Source: Globodera rostochiensis (lineage: Eukaryota > Nematoda > Chromadorea > Rhabditida > Heteroderidae). From it: 64,000 nucleotides of DNA. The notes under the pieces were generated by a model, which did no database searches, was not told the DNA's origin, and was given only the letters and a program-made list of their open reading frames with translations. The position numbers and the translations under genes were made by a program. The stretch lies in contig JAEVLN010000005.1 in the NCBI GenBank assembly GCA_018350325.1, positions 4,190,393-4,254,392 of the forward strand, in the 5' to 3' direction. Positions 20,956-32,322 of this stretch are shown in pieces; within the stretch, counting starts at the first letter, position 1; every line of letters starts with the position of its first letter.

Positions 20956-22593
20956 ATGAATGAATTTTGGATTTTAATTTTTGTGTCAGTATTCGTAATA
21001 AATTCACTGGACAAAGCCGAGTCCGTAAAATTGGAACTCAAAACATTTGATGAAATATTCGGAGAAGGCTGGTGGGACAAAGGTGAAGCCGAAGATTTGA
21101 AAACGCCGGCGCCAACAAACTTTGGGCAAAATGTCCATCACCAAATCGACCGACAGAACACCCAAATTGGACAAATTGAACCCAATTCAACTGATCAGCT
21201 TGGAGAAATTAAACCCAATTCAACTGATCAGCTTGGACAAATTAAACCCAATTCAACTGATCAGCTTGGAGAAATTAAACCCAATTCAAATGATCAGCTT
21301 GGACAAATTGAACCCAATTCAACTGATCAGCTTGGAAAAATTAAACCTAATTCAAATGATCAGCTTGGACAAATTGAACCCAATTCAACTGATCAGCTTG
21401 GACAAATTGAACCCAATTCAACTGATCAGCTTGGACAAATTGAACCCAATTCAACTGATCAGCTTGGACAAATTGAACCCAATCCAACTGATCAGCTTGG
21501 ACAAATTGAACCCAATTCAACTGATCAGAATCCTCCTCTCACAGAGTATGATCACTCTGATAATGCCAATTCAAGCGAAAATATTGCTGAAGATGAGCGA
21601 AAACATGAAATTATAGACAAATTCCACGCAATAAAAGAAGAATTTAAGCAAAAAGGAAAATATTCAACAAAAGAAAGAACTCAAATTGAGGAAAAAATTG
21701 CTAAGCATTTAAAAGTCAATCGCAAAAAAATATATAAATGGAAAAAAGAATTTGGCTTAAGTCGAAAAAACTTAAAAAATGAGCGAAAAAATTTGGTAGA
21801 GAAATTTGATCAAATGAAAGCCGAGTTAACGCGGGCAGGATTCAACAATTCATATAAAAATGAAATAAATGAAACTGTTGCGAAAGAGTTGGGCCTAAGT
21901 GTTGCAACAATTTACGCTTGGAAGCGTAAACTTGGCCAAACCAGTGAGTGTTCGGGCCCAATTTTTTTTATTTATTTATTTTAATAAAACTAGTCGCCTG
22001 CGAAGGCTTGCTTTTGTGTTTAAAATATAAGGGGCTTCGCTGCTACTACTTCTAAAAGATAAAAGTGCAGCTTATCTCTCTCATTACTCTTGTGTCTCTA
22101 ACCACCTCTCTCCCCCACACTCTTTCCCACACTATTTTGTCTTCAAACTTGATCAGACAGTAACTTGAATAGTCTATTTTAAAAAATTTAAATTTTTTAA
22201 ATTTTTGCTTAAAATTGATCATTCCGAAAGATGATAATTTCTGATCAGAATTGTCGAACCACACAAAAAAAAGATTTCAATGGATTCCTCTCGGCACCTA
22301 AACACAAATTTCCGTATAATTAGGAAGATTCTTTTACAGAATCAAATAAACACTCGCACAACAAAAAAGAGAAATTGATGAAACGTTATTATGAAATTAA
22401 TGACAAAAATCCTAAAATGATTGTTGGGGAAATTGCCAAAATGTTGAAAATTGGAACAAGCACTTTGTATAAATGGAAGAGACAATTTAAACGACAGCAA
22501 TTTCATCCAAATTCAGCCGATGGACATTCTGTAGAAGAAAATGCCGCTGCAAATTTTCAAGAAATTGAAAATTCGAATTCGGGAAGTATTTGA
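20956..22593 (+). CDS. SP-HTH secreted triple-HTH protein with 11 tandem 11-residue repeats
   Basis: Exons 20956-21943 and 22340-22593, phase-1 splice; 413 residues, the longest member here. Signal peptide MNEFWILIFVSVFVIN, then FDEIFGEGWWDKGEA. Residues 71-191 are eleven tandem copies of an 11-residue unit (LGQIEPNSTDQ, with E/K and T/N variants), encoded by a 33-bp DNA repeat. Three HTHs and the NSADGHSVEENAAANFQEI tail follow. The intron is 396 bp rather than about 54 bp: extra DNA with CT-rich tracts has entered it, and a similar sequence lies at about 40440-40580. Conserved splice sites remain, so it can still be functional. Confidence 0.8.
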
Positions 22594-22956
22594 TGAATAG
22601 TAAGTGAAAGTAATTTCCCCCCCCCCAAATTGGTTAACGATTTATCAATTATTCCCGAAAATGCGTTAATCCCGGAGTCATAAACAAATTCAATCGGATG
22701 CCATTCCGTTGACCAACAAAAAAAAATATCCAAATTGTTAGCGTTACACGACGGGATTAGATTGCCCAAACATTCAATGCCGGCGGCCTCTTAAGCTCCG
22801 AGCAGTACATTTTTTATTCGAAAATGTTTCGAAGAAATTGCAAAAAGTGCGGATGACAAAACAAAAAATTGTCAGTCATTTTATCAAAAAAAGATCAAAA
22901 AGTTCCACCACGCCTCGGGGGGGGGGGGGGCGGGGGGGGCTGCTGCTCTCTTAAAA

Positions 22957-23777
22957 TCACTTCGACAGCCCGTGAATCGCTTCAGCAATGGCAGCACCAC
23001 GCTCGCGAGCGCCACCGCCCGCCGCATTCGCCTGTTGAACAGCTCCATGAACAGCGCCGGCACGTGCCGCTGTCGCCGCCTCTATAAATGTGTTTTGTGA
23101 CTTGGCTAAAAGGGAACAATTTTCTTTGAAACCATTCAATTGGAGGAGACCCCCTGAGGGGCAAATTTCTTTAACCCCTCGGGCGAAAGTGACGCAAAAA
23201 CATTGAACAACAAAAACCACCTTGCCCCTAAGGGTTTGTAGAAGAATTGACGGGGTCCACGCCTCACCTTCCCCAAAAGCGTTTGTGGCGCATGCCATTG
23301 ATCGACATGAAAGTGCCGTGGGGAAAGAGTGGACGAAAAGGGCCGGATATAAGAAAAAAGGCACATGGCGTTTCAAACATTTCACCGATAGAACCAGAGA
23401 ATTCGGCAGCATAAAATGCAGACCCCTCGGGGGACAAAAGTTGGGGGGGGGGGGGGGAGGGCTGTTAAAATTGATAAAATCTTTGGGCATGACGCGATCG
23501 GTACCAGGCGGGTTACCCGAAACCCGAGAGTCGAAACCCGGTTTTTTTCTCGACCCGATACCCGACCAGAGGTCTGACTTGGTCCGAGACCCAACCACCT
23601 TGACCCGGAATAACCCTGATCGGTACCCGCACCTTTTGCGCCTCCACCGCCGCCTCCTCCTTTGCCGCCTCCCCCACCGCCTTTTCCCCCGCCGCCGCCA
23701 CCACCGCCGCCCTTAGCCCCTCCGGCGCTTCCCCCACCGCCTTTGCCTCCTCCGCCGCCGCCGCCTCCTTTGCCCAT
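22957..23777 (-). CDS. Small Gly-rich/Ala-rich protein, two exons
   Basis: The ATG at 23775-23777 opens exon 1 (23633-23777): MGKGGGGGG followed by Gly runs broken by Lys/Ala. It ends in phase 1 at a GT. Exon 2 (22957-23105) starts after CTTTTAG and encodes KSQNTFIEAATAARAGAVHG... ending in IAEAIHGLSK and a stop. Joined, the frame is exact (97 residues). A further TTTTGCAG lies just upstream of the ATG, suggesting a 5' UTR intron. No signal peptide or known domain; base composition is much more GC-rich than the neighbourhood. The 527-bp intron contains CGGGTACC-rich repeat DNA. A real gene is plausible; the alternatives are a relic or codon-biased noise. Confidence 0.45.
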
Positions 23778-23949
23778 TTTGTAGAAATCAAAAAGACCTG
23801 CAAAATACAACAATGAATGTTGACGGTTCCAATTCCCTTCAACGGCTGAATGTTTTTGTTCAATTTTAATTTGGGCCCGGGGGCTAAGTCGGGGGGTCAT
23901 TTGGGCGGCAGAGACGTTTGAAGCGCCACATTCAAAGTTGTTCGACGCC

Positions 23950-25545
23950 TAAACGTCCCGCGCCCGAGGAGAAAGCGGGAGCACAAAACCCAACCAACAC
24001 AAAATTCGTCAGATTTGAATAAAATTCGGTTAATTTTTCTAACAAATACTTAAATTCACCAAGCAATTAAATGGCCTTTTTTCTGAAAAAAAAATTCCAT
24101 CGGCCATAATGCATTTTATTAAAGCCAAAAGTTTGACGGACGCCCCTAAAACAAATGTTTTGAACTCACTTTTGGGAAGAGAAGAATGTCTCCCGCGCGA
24201 ACAGAATTTGAATGACAAAAGCTCTGAAAATATTATTTTGTTTTAAATCCGAAGATTTTTGGATTTCCCACAAATTCCCCTCCAGCGAATCGGTCGGTTC
24301 CGATTGTAAGATTGATTAGATTATTCATAATGTTTTTATTAGTTCGCAAAATCAGAGGCACCGACCGACCGATTCGCCCTCCGCGCTTGGATTTTGCGAA
24401 TGTCGAACCCCGACCCGAATTCGACATTTTTCGAAATTTAAGAAACGCAAAAAATAATTTATGAATGTGTGAATCCAAAAAGGCCAAAATCTTCTAAAAA
24501 TTCACGAAAATGATTGTAATAATGAGAAAACAAAATCAATTCAATTGTTAACGTAATGTGCAATATAAAAATGAATCAACCCAACAATAAAAGGTTGTTT
24601 TTGAAATTTCGAAAAATGTTCGAATTAGGGTTCGTTCGACATTCGCAAAATCCGAGCTCAGGTTTTTACCCTCGAAAACAAGCATTTAAATTAATAAACA
24701 TCAAAAATTTAAAACAAAAATTTTCTTCGGGACCGCAATATACCCTTTGCGCGACGTTTTAATCGAATTTTGAATGTTCGGGGGTTTGAAATAGGACAAA
24801 AACGGCCCGCGGGCTCCCGCGGGGGGAGCGGGGGGGGGCAGTAAAAACGTTGGGTCTTCCCCGCCGGAGAGTCTCAACGAATTTTTCATTACCCAAACAA
24901 CTAAAAAAACCCACCAAAAATTCCTAACAGTAGCAAAGCCCGTGGTAAATCCCCCGGGAAAATTACCAGAAAATTCCCCCCCCCCCAATTTCCAGAGAAT
25001 TCCTGTAAAAAAAACGTGGAGAAAATTTCACCCGAAATTGCGGAATGAATTATTATTGTTGCACTAAAAATGTTGCAAAACAAAAAATGGAATGAATGAA
25101 AACAGCAAAAAGAATGAAATGAACGGAAAAAGTCATAAATATTGTGAAAGTGTGGGGGGGGGATGGGAAGGCGCCCGTTTTGATTGGGTAAACAAAAAGA
25201 AAATGATTTATTTTCATCCCGGGGGTCCAAAGTCTGCGGACTCTCACCACGACAACATTGGAGACAACAATCTGTGAGGGGATACGGTATTGACTTTTAC
25301 ATGCACATCCAATACGGTACCCGTTGTGTTGACTGACGATGTCGTCCAATCAATCACTGATGTGTTGACAACTTCGACTTCGACGATAGTGGGGATCCAA
25401 TTTTGAGCATTTTAAAATCAAAATCCCCCTCCCCCCCCCCCAGGCGTCAGTCGCAGAAAACATTTTTTAGTGGGGGAAGGGGTTGGCCTGAATACAAAAA
25501 AAACCCCCGCCGAAGAAATTTTCATGCAAAAATAATCTCTATGAG
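23950..25545. other. About 1.6 kb without a recognisable gene
   Basis: Contains G/C homopolymer runs (24820-24840, 24978, 25430-25441), scattered palindromic scraps, and short ORFs without domains. Nothing supportable. Confidence 0.5.
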
Positions 25546-25549
25546 AGGA

Positions 25550-25745
25550 GGATTCTGATCAGTTGAATTGGGTTCAATTTGTCCAGAGTGATCAGACTCT
25601 GTGAGAGGAGGATTCTGATCAGTTGAATTTGGTTCAATTTGTCCAATTTGGGTGTTCTGTCGGTCGATTTGGTGATGGACATTTTGTCCAAAGTTTGTTA
25701 GCGCCGGCGTTTTAAAATCTTCGGCTTCACCTTTGTCCCACCAGA
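25550..25745 (-). pseudogene. SP-HTH fragment, N-terminal block and two repeats, antisense
   Basis: The minus strand encodes WWDKGEAEDF..., QIDRQNTQIGQIEPN and two NSTDQN repeat units, without signal peptide or HTHs. Breakpoint at about 25745 against unrelated DNA. Confidence 0.75.
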
Positions 25746-25775
25746 AAATGTCACTCTTTTCCTCCGGGCGAATGT

Positions 25776-26273
25776 TACCGTATATACTGTTTTAATCCCA
25801 CCGGTGGGATTATTTTTCAACCTACTCAGAGAGGGCGGGATTATTAGAGGGGGTGGGATTATTACAGGGAGCGGGATTATTTTTTAAATTGTTTGGCAAT
25901 GTGTTCATCTATCACGAAAATTCTTCACTTTTTCCACACAATTTCCATACTTAAGCTGGCGAAAATTTTTTTGAGAAAAAAACCATAGGGGGGACCCTTT
26001 TGTTTTGCAAAATTTTTATTTTTTGGACCAATTTTCTTAACAAATTTCATCATAAACCACAAAATTTGACATCTAAACTAATTTTGGAGAAAATTTTCTT
26101 CTGAAAAAATTCTTTAAGAAAAATGCATTAAACTCTAAAAATGCAAAAATGCACCCCTAAAGATTGACTTTTTTTGGTGGGTAATTATTACAGGGTGGGT
26201 AATTATTTTTCAATCCCTTCCTAGAGTGGGTAATTATTATTACAGGGTGTGGAATTAAAACAGTATATACGGT
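25776..26273. mobile_element. 498-bp MITE with ~25-bp terminal inverted repeats
   Basis: The left end TACCGTATATACTGTTTTAA mirrors the right end TTAAAACAGTATATACGGTA, consistent with TA target duplication (Tc1/mariner-like). The inner flanks are tandem (g)gggcgggattatta words. No coding sequence. A related partial element lies at 26490-26672. Confidence 0.75.
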
Positions 26274-26489
26274 ATATCAAAATTTTGAAAAATTTTAAAA
26301 GTTTTCAACGGGCGCCCAAATGACCTCTTATACATAATGGGCGCCCAGTTGTGAGCGCTCAGTTGAACGACTCCCTGTCTTGAAAACCAATTTAAGAAAA
26401 TCATGTTACAGTAAACACTACACGCATAGTTTATCCATTTTCACCATTACATCTCGTCAAATTTTACCCAGTGGCAAAAGATACCTAAA

Positions 26490-26672
26490 TTTAATAGGGG
26501 CGGGATTATTAAAGGGGGCGGGATTATTACAGGGGGTGGGATTATTTCTCAACCCCCTCCTAGGGGGCGGGATTATTAGTGGGATTATTTCTCAACCCCC
26601 TCCTAGGGGGCGGGATTATTAGAGGTGGCGGGATTATTACAGGGGGTGGGATTAAAACAGTATTTACGGTAT
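26490..26672. repeat. Partial relative of the 25776 MITE, gggcgggattatt tandem words
   Basis: Tandem ggcgggattattacagggggtggg words with one TIR-like end (attaaaacagtatttacggta). The left end is missing. Confidence 0.65.
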
Positions 26673-27049
26673 ATTATTCTAAATTTGTGGCGCTTAACCT
26701 TAGTGTGCATTCGTCATCAAGTCTGAGGTCATTAATTTGTGTGATTTTAGTCCCTGTCTTGCCTACGGCACTTTGAATTTATCGGATACTTATCATAACA
26801 ACTGATGCAAATCATTAAATATTTTTTGAAAAAAACAAATAGGAAGCTGCCGACAATGTTCCGTTCTGAGAATCTCGTTTTTGGAAACAATTGGAATGAG
26901 AGTTATTTATTCACTAGGTTTGCTCCCTAAAGGCATCTGAAAAACAAATGTGAACAAAAAATGCTTACAATCATTAGGGGTTGGACAAACTTTTTGTAAT
27001 TTATATTTGGGTGAAATTTGCTGGCCTGGAATTTCATTTTGGCTATTCA

Positions 27050-27190
27050 GATTAGATATTATTAAGATGTCAGAAATATTATTGATTCGGGTGAAATATT
27101 ATTAAAGAATATAATTTATGTGAATGCTCATTTCAATTTGCGCTGTCACTTATTACTGCAATCATTTTTTTTATCAATGCTAAATAATAT
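27050..27190 (+). promoter_or_regulatory. Shared upstream module P1 (gene at 27243)
   Basis: Diverged copy of the module: attgattcgggtgaaatattatt, aatataatttatgtgaatg, cacttattactgcaatc, and tcaatgctaaataat. The conserved order despite substitutions is the evidence. Confidence 0.55.
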
Positions 27191-27242
27191 TTATTAATAT
27201 TGTAAAATTTGTGATTATTTTATTTAAGAAATTTGTGCGAAA

Positions 27243-28328
27243 ATGGAAAAATTTGGGATTTTAATTTTGGCGGCATTCTTCGCAATAAATTCACTGGATA
27301 AAGCCGAATCCGTTAAATTGGAGCTCAAAACATTTGATGAAATATTCGGAGAAGGCTGGTGGGACAAAGGTGAAGCCGAAGATTTGAAAACGCCGGCGCC
27401 AACAAACTTTGGACAAAATGTCCATCACCAAATCGACCGACAGAACACCCAAATTGGACAAATTGAACCCAATTCAACTGATCAGAATCCTCCTCTTACA
27501 GAGTCTGATCATTCTGGACAAATTGAACCCAATTCAACTGATCAGAATCCTCCTCTTACAGAGTCTGATCATTCTGGACAAATTGAACCCAATTCAACTG
27601 ATCAGAATCCTCCTCTCACAGAGTCTGATCACTCTGATAATGCCAAAAATGGCGAAGAAATTAATTCAAACGAAAATATCACTGAAGATGAGCGAAAACG
27701 TAAAATTGTCGACAAATTCCACGCAATTAAAGACGAGTTTAAACAAAAAAGAAAATATTTGTATAAAGAACGAACTCAAATTGAAGATAAAATTGCTAAA
27801 CATTTAAAAGTCAATCGCTCAAAAATATATAAATGGAAAAAAGAATTTGGCCTAAGTCAAAAAAAGACAAAAAATGAGCGAGAAAATTTGGTTGAGCAAT
27901 TTGATCAGAGAAAAGCCGAGTTAAAGCGGGCAGGATTTAAAAACTCTTATAAGGAAGAAATTGATGAAATTGTCGCGAAAGAATTTAGGATAAGTTTTAA
28001 AACAATTTACACTTGGAAAAAAGAACTTGGCCAATCCAGTGAGTGTTCGAGTCCAATTTTATTATTTATTTTTATTAATTAAAATTCTTTTACAGGACCA
28101 AAGAAATACTCCCACAGCCAACAAAAGGAATTGATGAAACGTTATTATGAATTTAAGGACCAAAAGCCTAAAATTAGAGACGAGGATATAGCCAAAATGT
28201 TGAAAATTGGAACAACGACTTTGTATAAATGGAAAAGCCATTTTAGACGACAGCAATTTCATCCAAATTCTGTCGATGGACATTCTGTAGAAGAAAATGC
28301 CTCGGCAAATGTTCAGGGTCTAAACTAG
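27243..28328 (+). CDS. SP-HTH secreted triple-HTH protein, three 20-residue repeats
   Basis: Exons 27243-28038 and 28096-28328, phase-1 splice, 342 residues. Signal peptide MEKFGILILAAFFAIN, block FDEIFGEGWWDKGEA, then three copies of a 20-residue unit (GQIEPNSTDQNPPLTESDHS; 60-bp DNA repeat), then three HTHs. The C-terminus is odd: the stop codon (28326-28328) is the first three bases of the terminal repeat of a hAT MITE inserted at 28326, so the protein ends ...NVQGLN instead of the usual NVQEIE(N/K)SNSGSI tail. The pre-insertion sequence had already diverged from the family there. Confidence 0.8.
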
Positions 28329-28432
28329 GGTTGGACGGGGCCGGGAATTTTGAAAAACCGGGACCAAAATTTCAGTACCAAAATTTGAAAAGTTGACCAT
28401 TTCAGTACTGGTCCCGGTCCCGTCCAACCCTA
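28326..28432. mobile_element. 107-bp hAT-type MITE, 8-bp TSD
   Basis: Terminal repeats TAGGGTTGGACGGG / CCCGTCCAACCCTA with exact TSD GTCTAAAC at 28318-28325 and 28433-28440. Its first triplet serves as the stop codon of the upstream gene. Confidence 0.9.
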
Positions 28433-29115
28433 GTCTAAACTGAACAATTTCGATTCATTTTTGAATTGAAGCTAAAAAATTATAAGCGTACTTTGTTTGA
28501 AATTTTGTAACAAAAAAAAAATTCAGCCAATTGGAGTCTAAACTGAACATAATTTTGAGATTTCGAAAACAATAACCTCCGAGTACACTAGAAAATCCAC
28601 ATTTTGAGTGAATAAACCCAAAATTTTTAGGGATACTAATTCTGCACAATTGCCGACGCTGATTCAAAATCGATCATAACTACATAAAAAAGCAACTAAT
28701 TCCTTTTTAAACATAAAAATATTTGTTAACGGGCGCTTCATTTTGTAGACAGGATGACGAACACTTCGTTCGAAAGTTGTTCGCGTTTTAACTCACTATC
28801 AGTGATGCGTTTGTTTTTCGCTACTATTTTCTGTTTAATCTTTTTTTGAACTCTTGGAGTTGACGAATCGGCTTGCAACTGATTTTTAGTAGTTTTTTAA
28901 TTTCAAAATTTACTTTGAGTTCTGCTGGAATGATTTAAAAGGAAACGGAATCCCAAATTTTCGGATAATAGCTGACCAAAAACTGTTAGCTACCGGGCTT
29001 CGGGGTTTTTCCCAGCAAAACCCCCGAAAAATTCAAAAAAGTCGGGGTCGGTGACGATTTCTTTAACCTTTTTCAGACTTTTTCAACAGAATGGATTTCG
29101 ACAGTACTTTGAAAT

Positions 29116-29364
29116 TTAAAAAAAGATACAACATTTATTTGTTAATGAAGAAATTGCAATTCTAAAGCTACTTTTAGAAGACGATAGTTCGAAATCTTTT
29201 TGCAAATAAACTCGTTCAGGAAAAATTGAGGAATAACAAAAACTTTTGCTTTTTCCTATCAATCGACTCCTCTCATCGAGAAAAAAACTGAATGGTATCA
29301 TCAAAAATATGATTGGGAAAAAAACTATTTTTGCATATGGGTAATTTACAATTTTTTTAGACAT
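29116..29364 (-). CDS. Hydrophobic small ORF in a duplicated segment
   Basis: An open frame starting MSKKIVNYPYAKIVFFPI has one strongly hydrophobic segment (residues about 11-28), then a charged DERSRLI part. A paralogue with the same N-terminus and a diverged C-terminus occurs at 49256-49441 (minus). Conservation of the two could be just recent segment duplication. No family recognised. A 3.75-kb hAT-type element sits 6 bp upstream of this ATG. Confidence 0.25.
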   Translation of the reverse strand: MSKKIVNYPYAKIVFFPIIFLMIPFSFFLDERSRLIGKSKSFCYSSIFPERVYLQKDFELSSSKSSFRIAISSLTNKCCIFF

Positions 29365-29586
29365 TTCAACTAGTGTTCGGTTGGTACGGGAAAGTACCGA
29401 CGCTTTTTCGGTACTTTTCGGTACCGTACCGACCGAAACATTTTGGACTTTTTCGGTACTTTTCGGTACCGGTACTTTTTCGGTACTTTACCGAAAAGTA
29501 CCGATCGAAAAAATCTGAGAACCGAAGGTACCGACCGAACAAAATTTGAGTACCGAAAAAAGTACCGAATTGAAAAATTGGTAATA

Positions 29587-29625
29587 CTAGCGGTTTAGGT
29601 GCGCCTAACGGCGCACCAACCGCTA
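29587..29625. repeat. Hairpin near left end of the 3.75-kb element
   Basis: CTAGCGGTTTAGGTGCGCC pairs with the opposite arm ggcgcaccaaccgctag around a TAAC loop, with one unpaired base. Confidence 0.75.
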
Positions 29626-29689
29626 GAAGTACGAATATGTTATGCACAGATTTGATTGAAATACTTCAACGCTTTTTATCCTTGGAATT

Positions 29690-31430
29690 TTCTTCTTTTG
29701 ACATTTTCCCTTTTTGGCACTTTTTCCTCTTGGCGTTTTATCCTTTTGACATTTTCCAACTTTTAGCTTTACCCACTTATGGCACATTCCCCCATCTCAC
29801 TTTCCCCGATTTTGGCTTTTCCCCCTTGGCATTTCACCTTTTGGCACTTTTCGTTTTGGCATTTTCATCTTATGGCACTTTTCCCTCTTGATTTTCCCGC
29901 TTGGCACTTTTCCCTCTTGACATTTCTCCCTTTTTACCTTTTTCCCCTTTGGGCACTTTTCCCTTTTTCCATTTTGCTTTTTGGCACTTTTGACGCATTC
30001 TTTTTGGCATTTTCTCTCTTTTCTCTTTTGCAACTTTCTCGCTTGGCACTTTTCCCCGCTTTTGGCTTTTCCCCCGTGGCATTTCACCTTTTTGCACTTT
30101 TTCCTTTGGCACCGTTCTCTTTTGGCATTTTGCCTTTTGGCACTTTTCCCTCTTGACATTTTCTCCCTTTTTACTTTTTTCCCCTTTAGGCACTTTCCCG
30201 CTTGGCACTTTTCCCTCTTGACATTTGTCACTTTTTACCTTTTTCCCCTTTGGGCACTTTTCCCTATTTCCATTTTGCTTTTTGGCACTTTTGACGCATT
30301 CTTTTTGGCATTTTCTCTCTTTTCTCTTTTGGAACTTTCTCGCTTGGAACTTTTCCCCGCTTTTGGCTTTTCCCCCGTGGCATTTCACCTTTTTGCACTT
30401 TTTCCTTTGGCACCGTTCTCTTTTGGCATTTTGGCTTTTGGCACTTTTCCCTCTTGACATTTTCTCCCTTTTTACCCTTTTCCCCTTTAGGCACTTTTCC
30501 CTTTTGGCATTTTTCCTTTTGGCACTGTTTCCTCTTGGTCTTCTTTTCCAGTTTGACATTTTCCCTTTTGACACTTTCCCGCTTGTTCCCCGCTTTTGGC
30601 TTTTCCCCCGTGGCATTTCACCTTTTTGCACTTTTTCCTTTGGCACCGTTCTCTTTTGGCATTTTGCCTTTTGGCACTCCCTCTTGACATTTTCTCCCTT
30701 TTTACTTTTTTCCCCTTTAGGCACTTTCCCGCTTGGCACTTTTCCCTCTTGACATTTCTCCCTTTTTACCTTTTTCCCCTTTGGGCACTTTTCCCTTTTT
30801 CCATTTTGCTTTTTGGCACTTTTGACGCATTCTTTTTGGCATTTTCTCTCTTTTCTCTTATGGAACTTTCTCGCTTGGCACTTTTCCCCGCTTTTGGCTT
30901 TTCCCCCGTGGCATTTCACCTTTTTGCACTTTTTCCTTTGGCACCGTTCCCTCTTGGCATTTTGCCTTTTGGCACTTTTCCCTCTTGAACATTTTCTCCC
31001 TTTTTACTTTTTTCCCCTTTAGGCACTTTTCCCTTTTGGCATTTTTTCTTTTGGCACTGTTTCCTCTTGGTCTTCTTTTCCAGTTTAACATTTTCCCTTT
31101 TGACACTTTCCCGCTTGTTCCCCGCTTTTGGCTTTTCCCCCGTGGCATTTCACCTTCTTGCACTTTTCCTTTTGGCACCGTTCCCTCTTGGCATTTTGCC
31201 TTTTGGCACTTTTCCCTCTTGGCATTTCACCTTTTTGCACTTTTCCTTTTGGCACCGTTCCCTCTTGGCATTTTGCCTTTTGGCACTTTTCCCTCTCGGC
31301 ACTGTTTCCCCGCTTTTGGCTTTTCCCTCGTGGCATTTCACCTTTTTGCGCTTTTTCCCTCTTGGCATTTTCTCTCTTTTTCCCTTTTGGCACTTTTTCC
31401 GCTTGGCACTGGTTTTCCCTTTTATCTTTG
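29690..31430. repeat. Pyrimidine-rich minisatellite (ggcacttttccc family) with ~300-bp higher-order repeat
   Basis: Degenerate tandem words of the type TTTGGCACTTTTCCC. Longer blocks starting at gacgcattctttttggc recur at about 29989, 30293 and 30825, showing a higher-order unit. Long ORFs on both strands (F/L-rich on plus, K-rich on minus) are products of the repeat. Confidence 0.9.
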
Positions 31431-31524
31431 TTAAAAAATTTTAAAACTAATTTATTTTGGCTTTAATAAAAGAAAAAAATGAATTAAACCTGTTTGTTTA
31501 ATTTTAATTAATTGAAAAAAGAAT

Positions 31525-31605
31525 CTTGCATTCGGGAATTGAACCCACACATTACGTATTAAACGCTAAAACGCTTATCCACTACCCCACCGACAGCAAC
31601 GAAAG
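31525..31605 (-). repeat. tRNA-like (SINE-like) sequence, antisense
   Basis: The minus strand has an A-box-like ggggtagtggataagcg and a B-box-like gggttcaattcc. Acceptor-stem halves do not match, so not a working tRNA. Confidence 0.5.
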
Positions 31606-32067
31606 TTTCACTTGCTTTTTCTTTACCATCCGCTAATCTCTGCTGCTCATCATTTCTCACTCACACTCCCTCCTTTCATTCTTTCTCTTGCCTCTTCTCC
31701 CTTACTCTTTCCCCTTCCTTCTTCCTCTGCGCTCCCACACCAATTGGACAGCGCTGCGCACCCGCTGCAAATGAGCAGCGAGTGGCGTACGCGTCAGCGA
31801 CGCGCACGCCACAGCGGGCAGCGCAGCCATTTGCTCAATATCTCTACCCCCACCTTATCTCTCATTTTTTCTCTCTTTCCCTTTCAAAAGTCTCTTCACT
31901 TTCAACACTATTTCCTTCATCCTTGTGACTAACCTTCTTCACATCTTAACCTTTTGGCACATCGCCTTCGCCAAATTCAACAGCGTTACAAACAAACAAA
32001 CACACAAACCATTCTCCTTTTTATATAAGGATATTTGAATTTTTCAACATTTATCCATAATATCAGG

Positions 32068-32125
32068 TAGCTTAGTGGTTAAACTGTGAACCGAAAGGCT
32101 TTATTGTCTGAGGTTTGAATCCTAG
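32068..32125 (+). repeat. tRNA-like (SINE-like) sequence
   Basis: A-box-like tagcttagtggttaaactg and B-box-like ggtttgaatcc with tRNA-like spacing; no acceptor stem. Confidence 0.5.
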
Positions 32126-32189
32126 TTGTCAAAATTTTTTTTTATTCTTTTTACTGAATGCCCTGGTGAGTGATGCCTGGGGTTCAAAC

Positions 32190-32322
32190 CAGGGATGGGC
32201 GGAAATTTATTTTTAAAAAACGGAAACGGAAAAACGGAAAATTTTTTTTAACGGAAAACGTAAAACGGAAAAAAGGGCCAAAAACAACGGAAAAACGGAA
32301 AACGGAATTCCGCCCATCCCTG
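32190..32322. mobile_element. 133-bp hAT-type MITE nested in a tRNA-like B-box
   Basis: Terminal repeats CAGGGATGGGCGGAA / TTCCGCCCATCCCTG and exact TSD GTTCAAAC (32182-32189; 32323-32330). The TSD is the B-box core, so the target was a tRNA-derived sequence. The interior is aaaacgg-rich. Confidence 0.9.

Noticed and set aside
21122..21616. Second-frame ORF (NPIQLISLDKL repeats) inside the SP-HTH repeat tract, also at 27409, 60138 and on other copies
   Set aside because: Shadow frame of the 33/60-bp coding repeat; the main frame continues into the HTHs and carries the signal peptide.
23382..23900. Single 172-codon Gly-rich ORF as the gene
   Set aside because: The part downstream of the Gly stretch reads CGGGTACC repeat DNA; a two-exon model with exact phase fits better.
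29797..31466. Long Lys-rich (minus) and Phe/Leu-rich (plus) ORFs up to 349 codons
   Set aside because: They lie in a degenerate minisatellite, overlap on both strands, and lack any composition or domain expected of a protein.
31525..31605. Functional tRNA gene on the minus strand
   Set aside because: A and B boxes present but acceptor ends do not pair.
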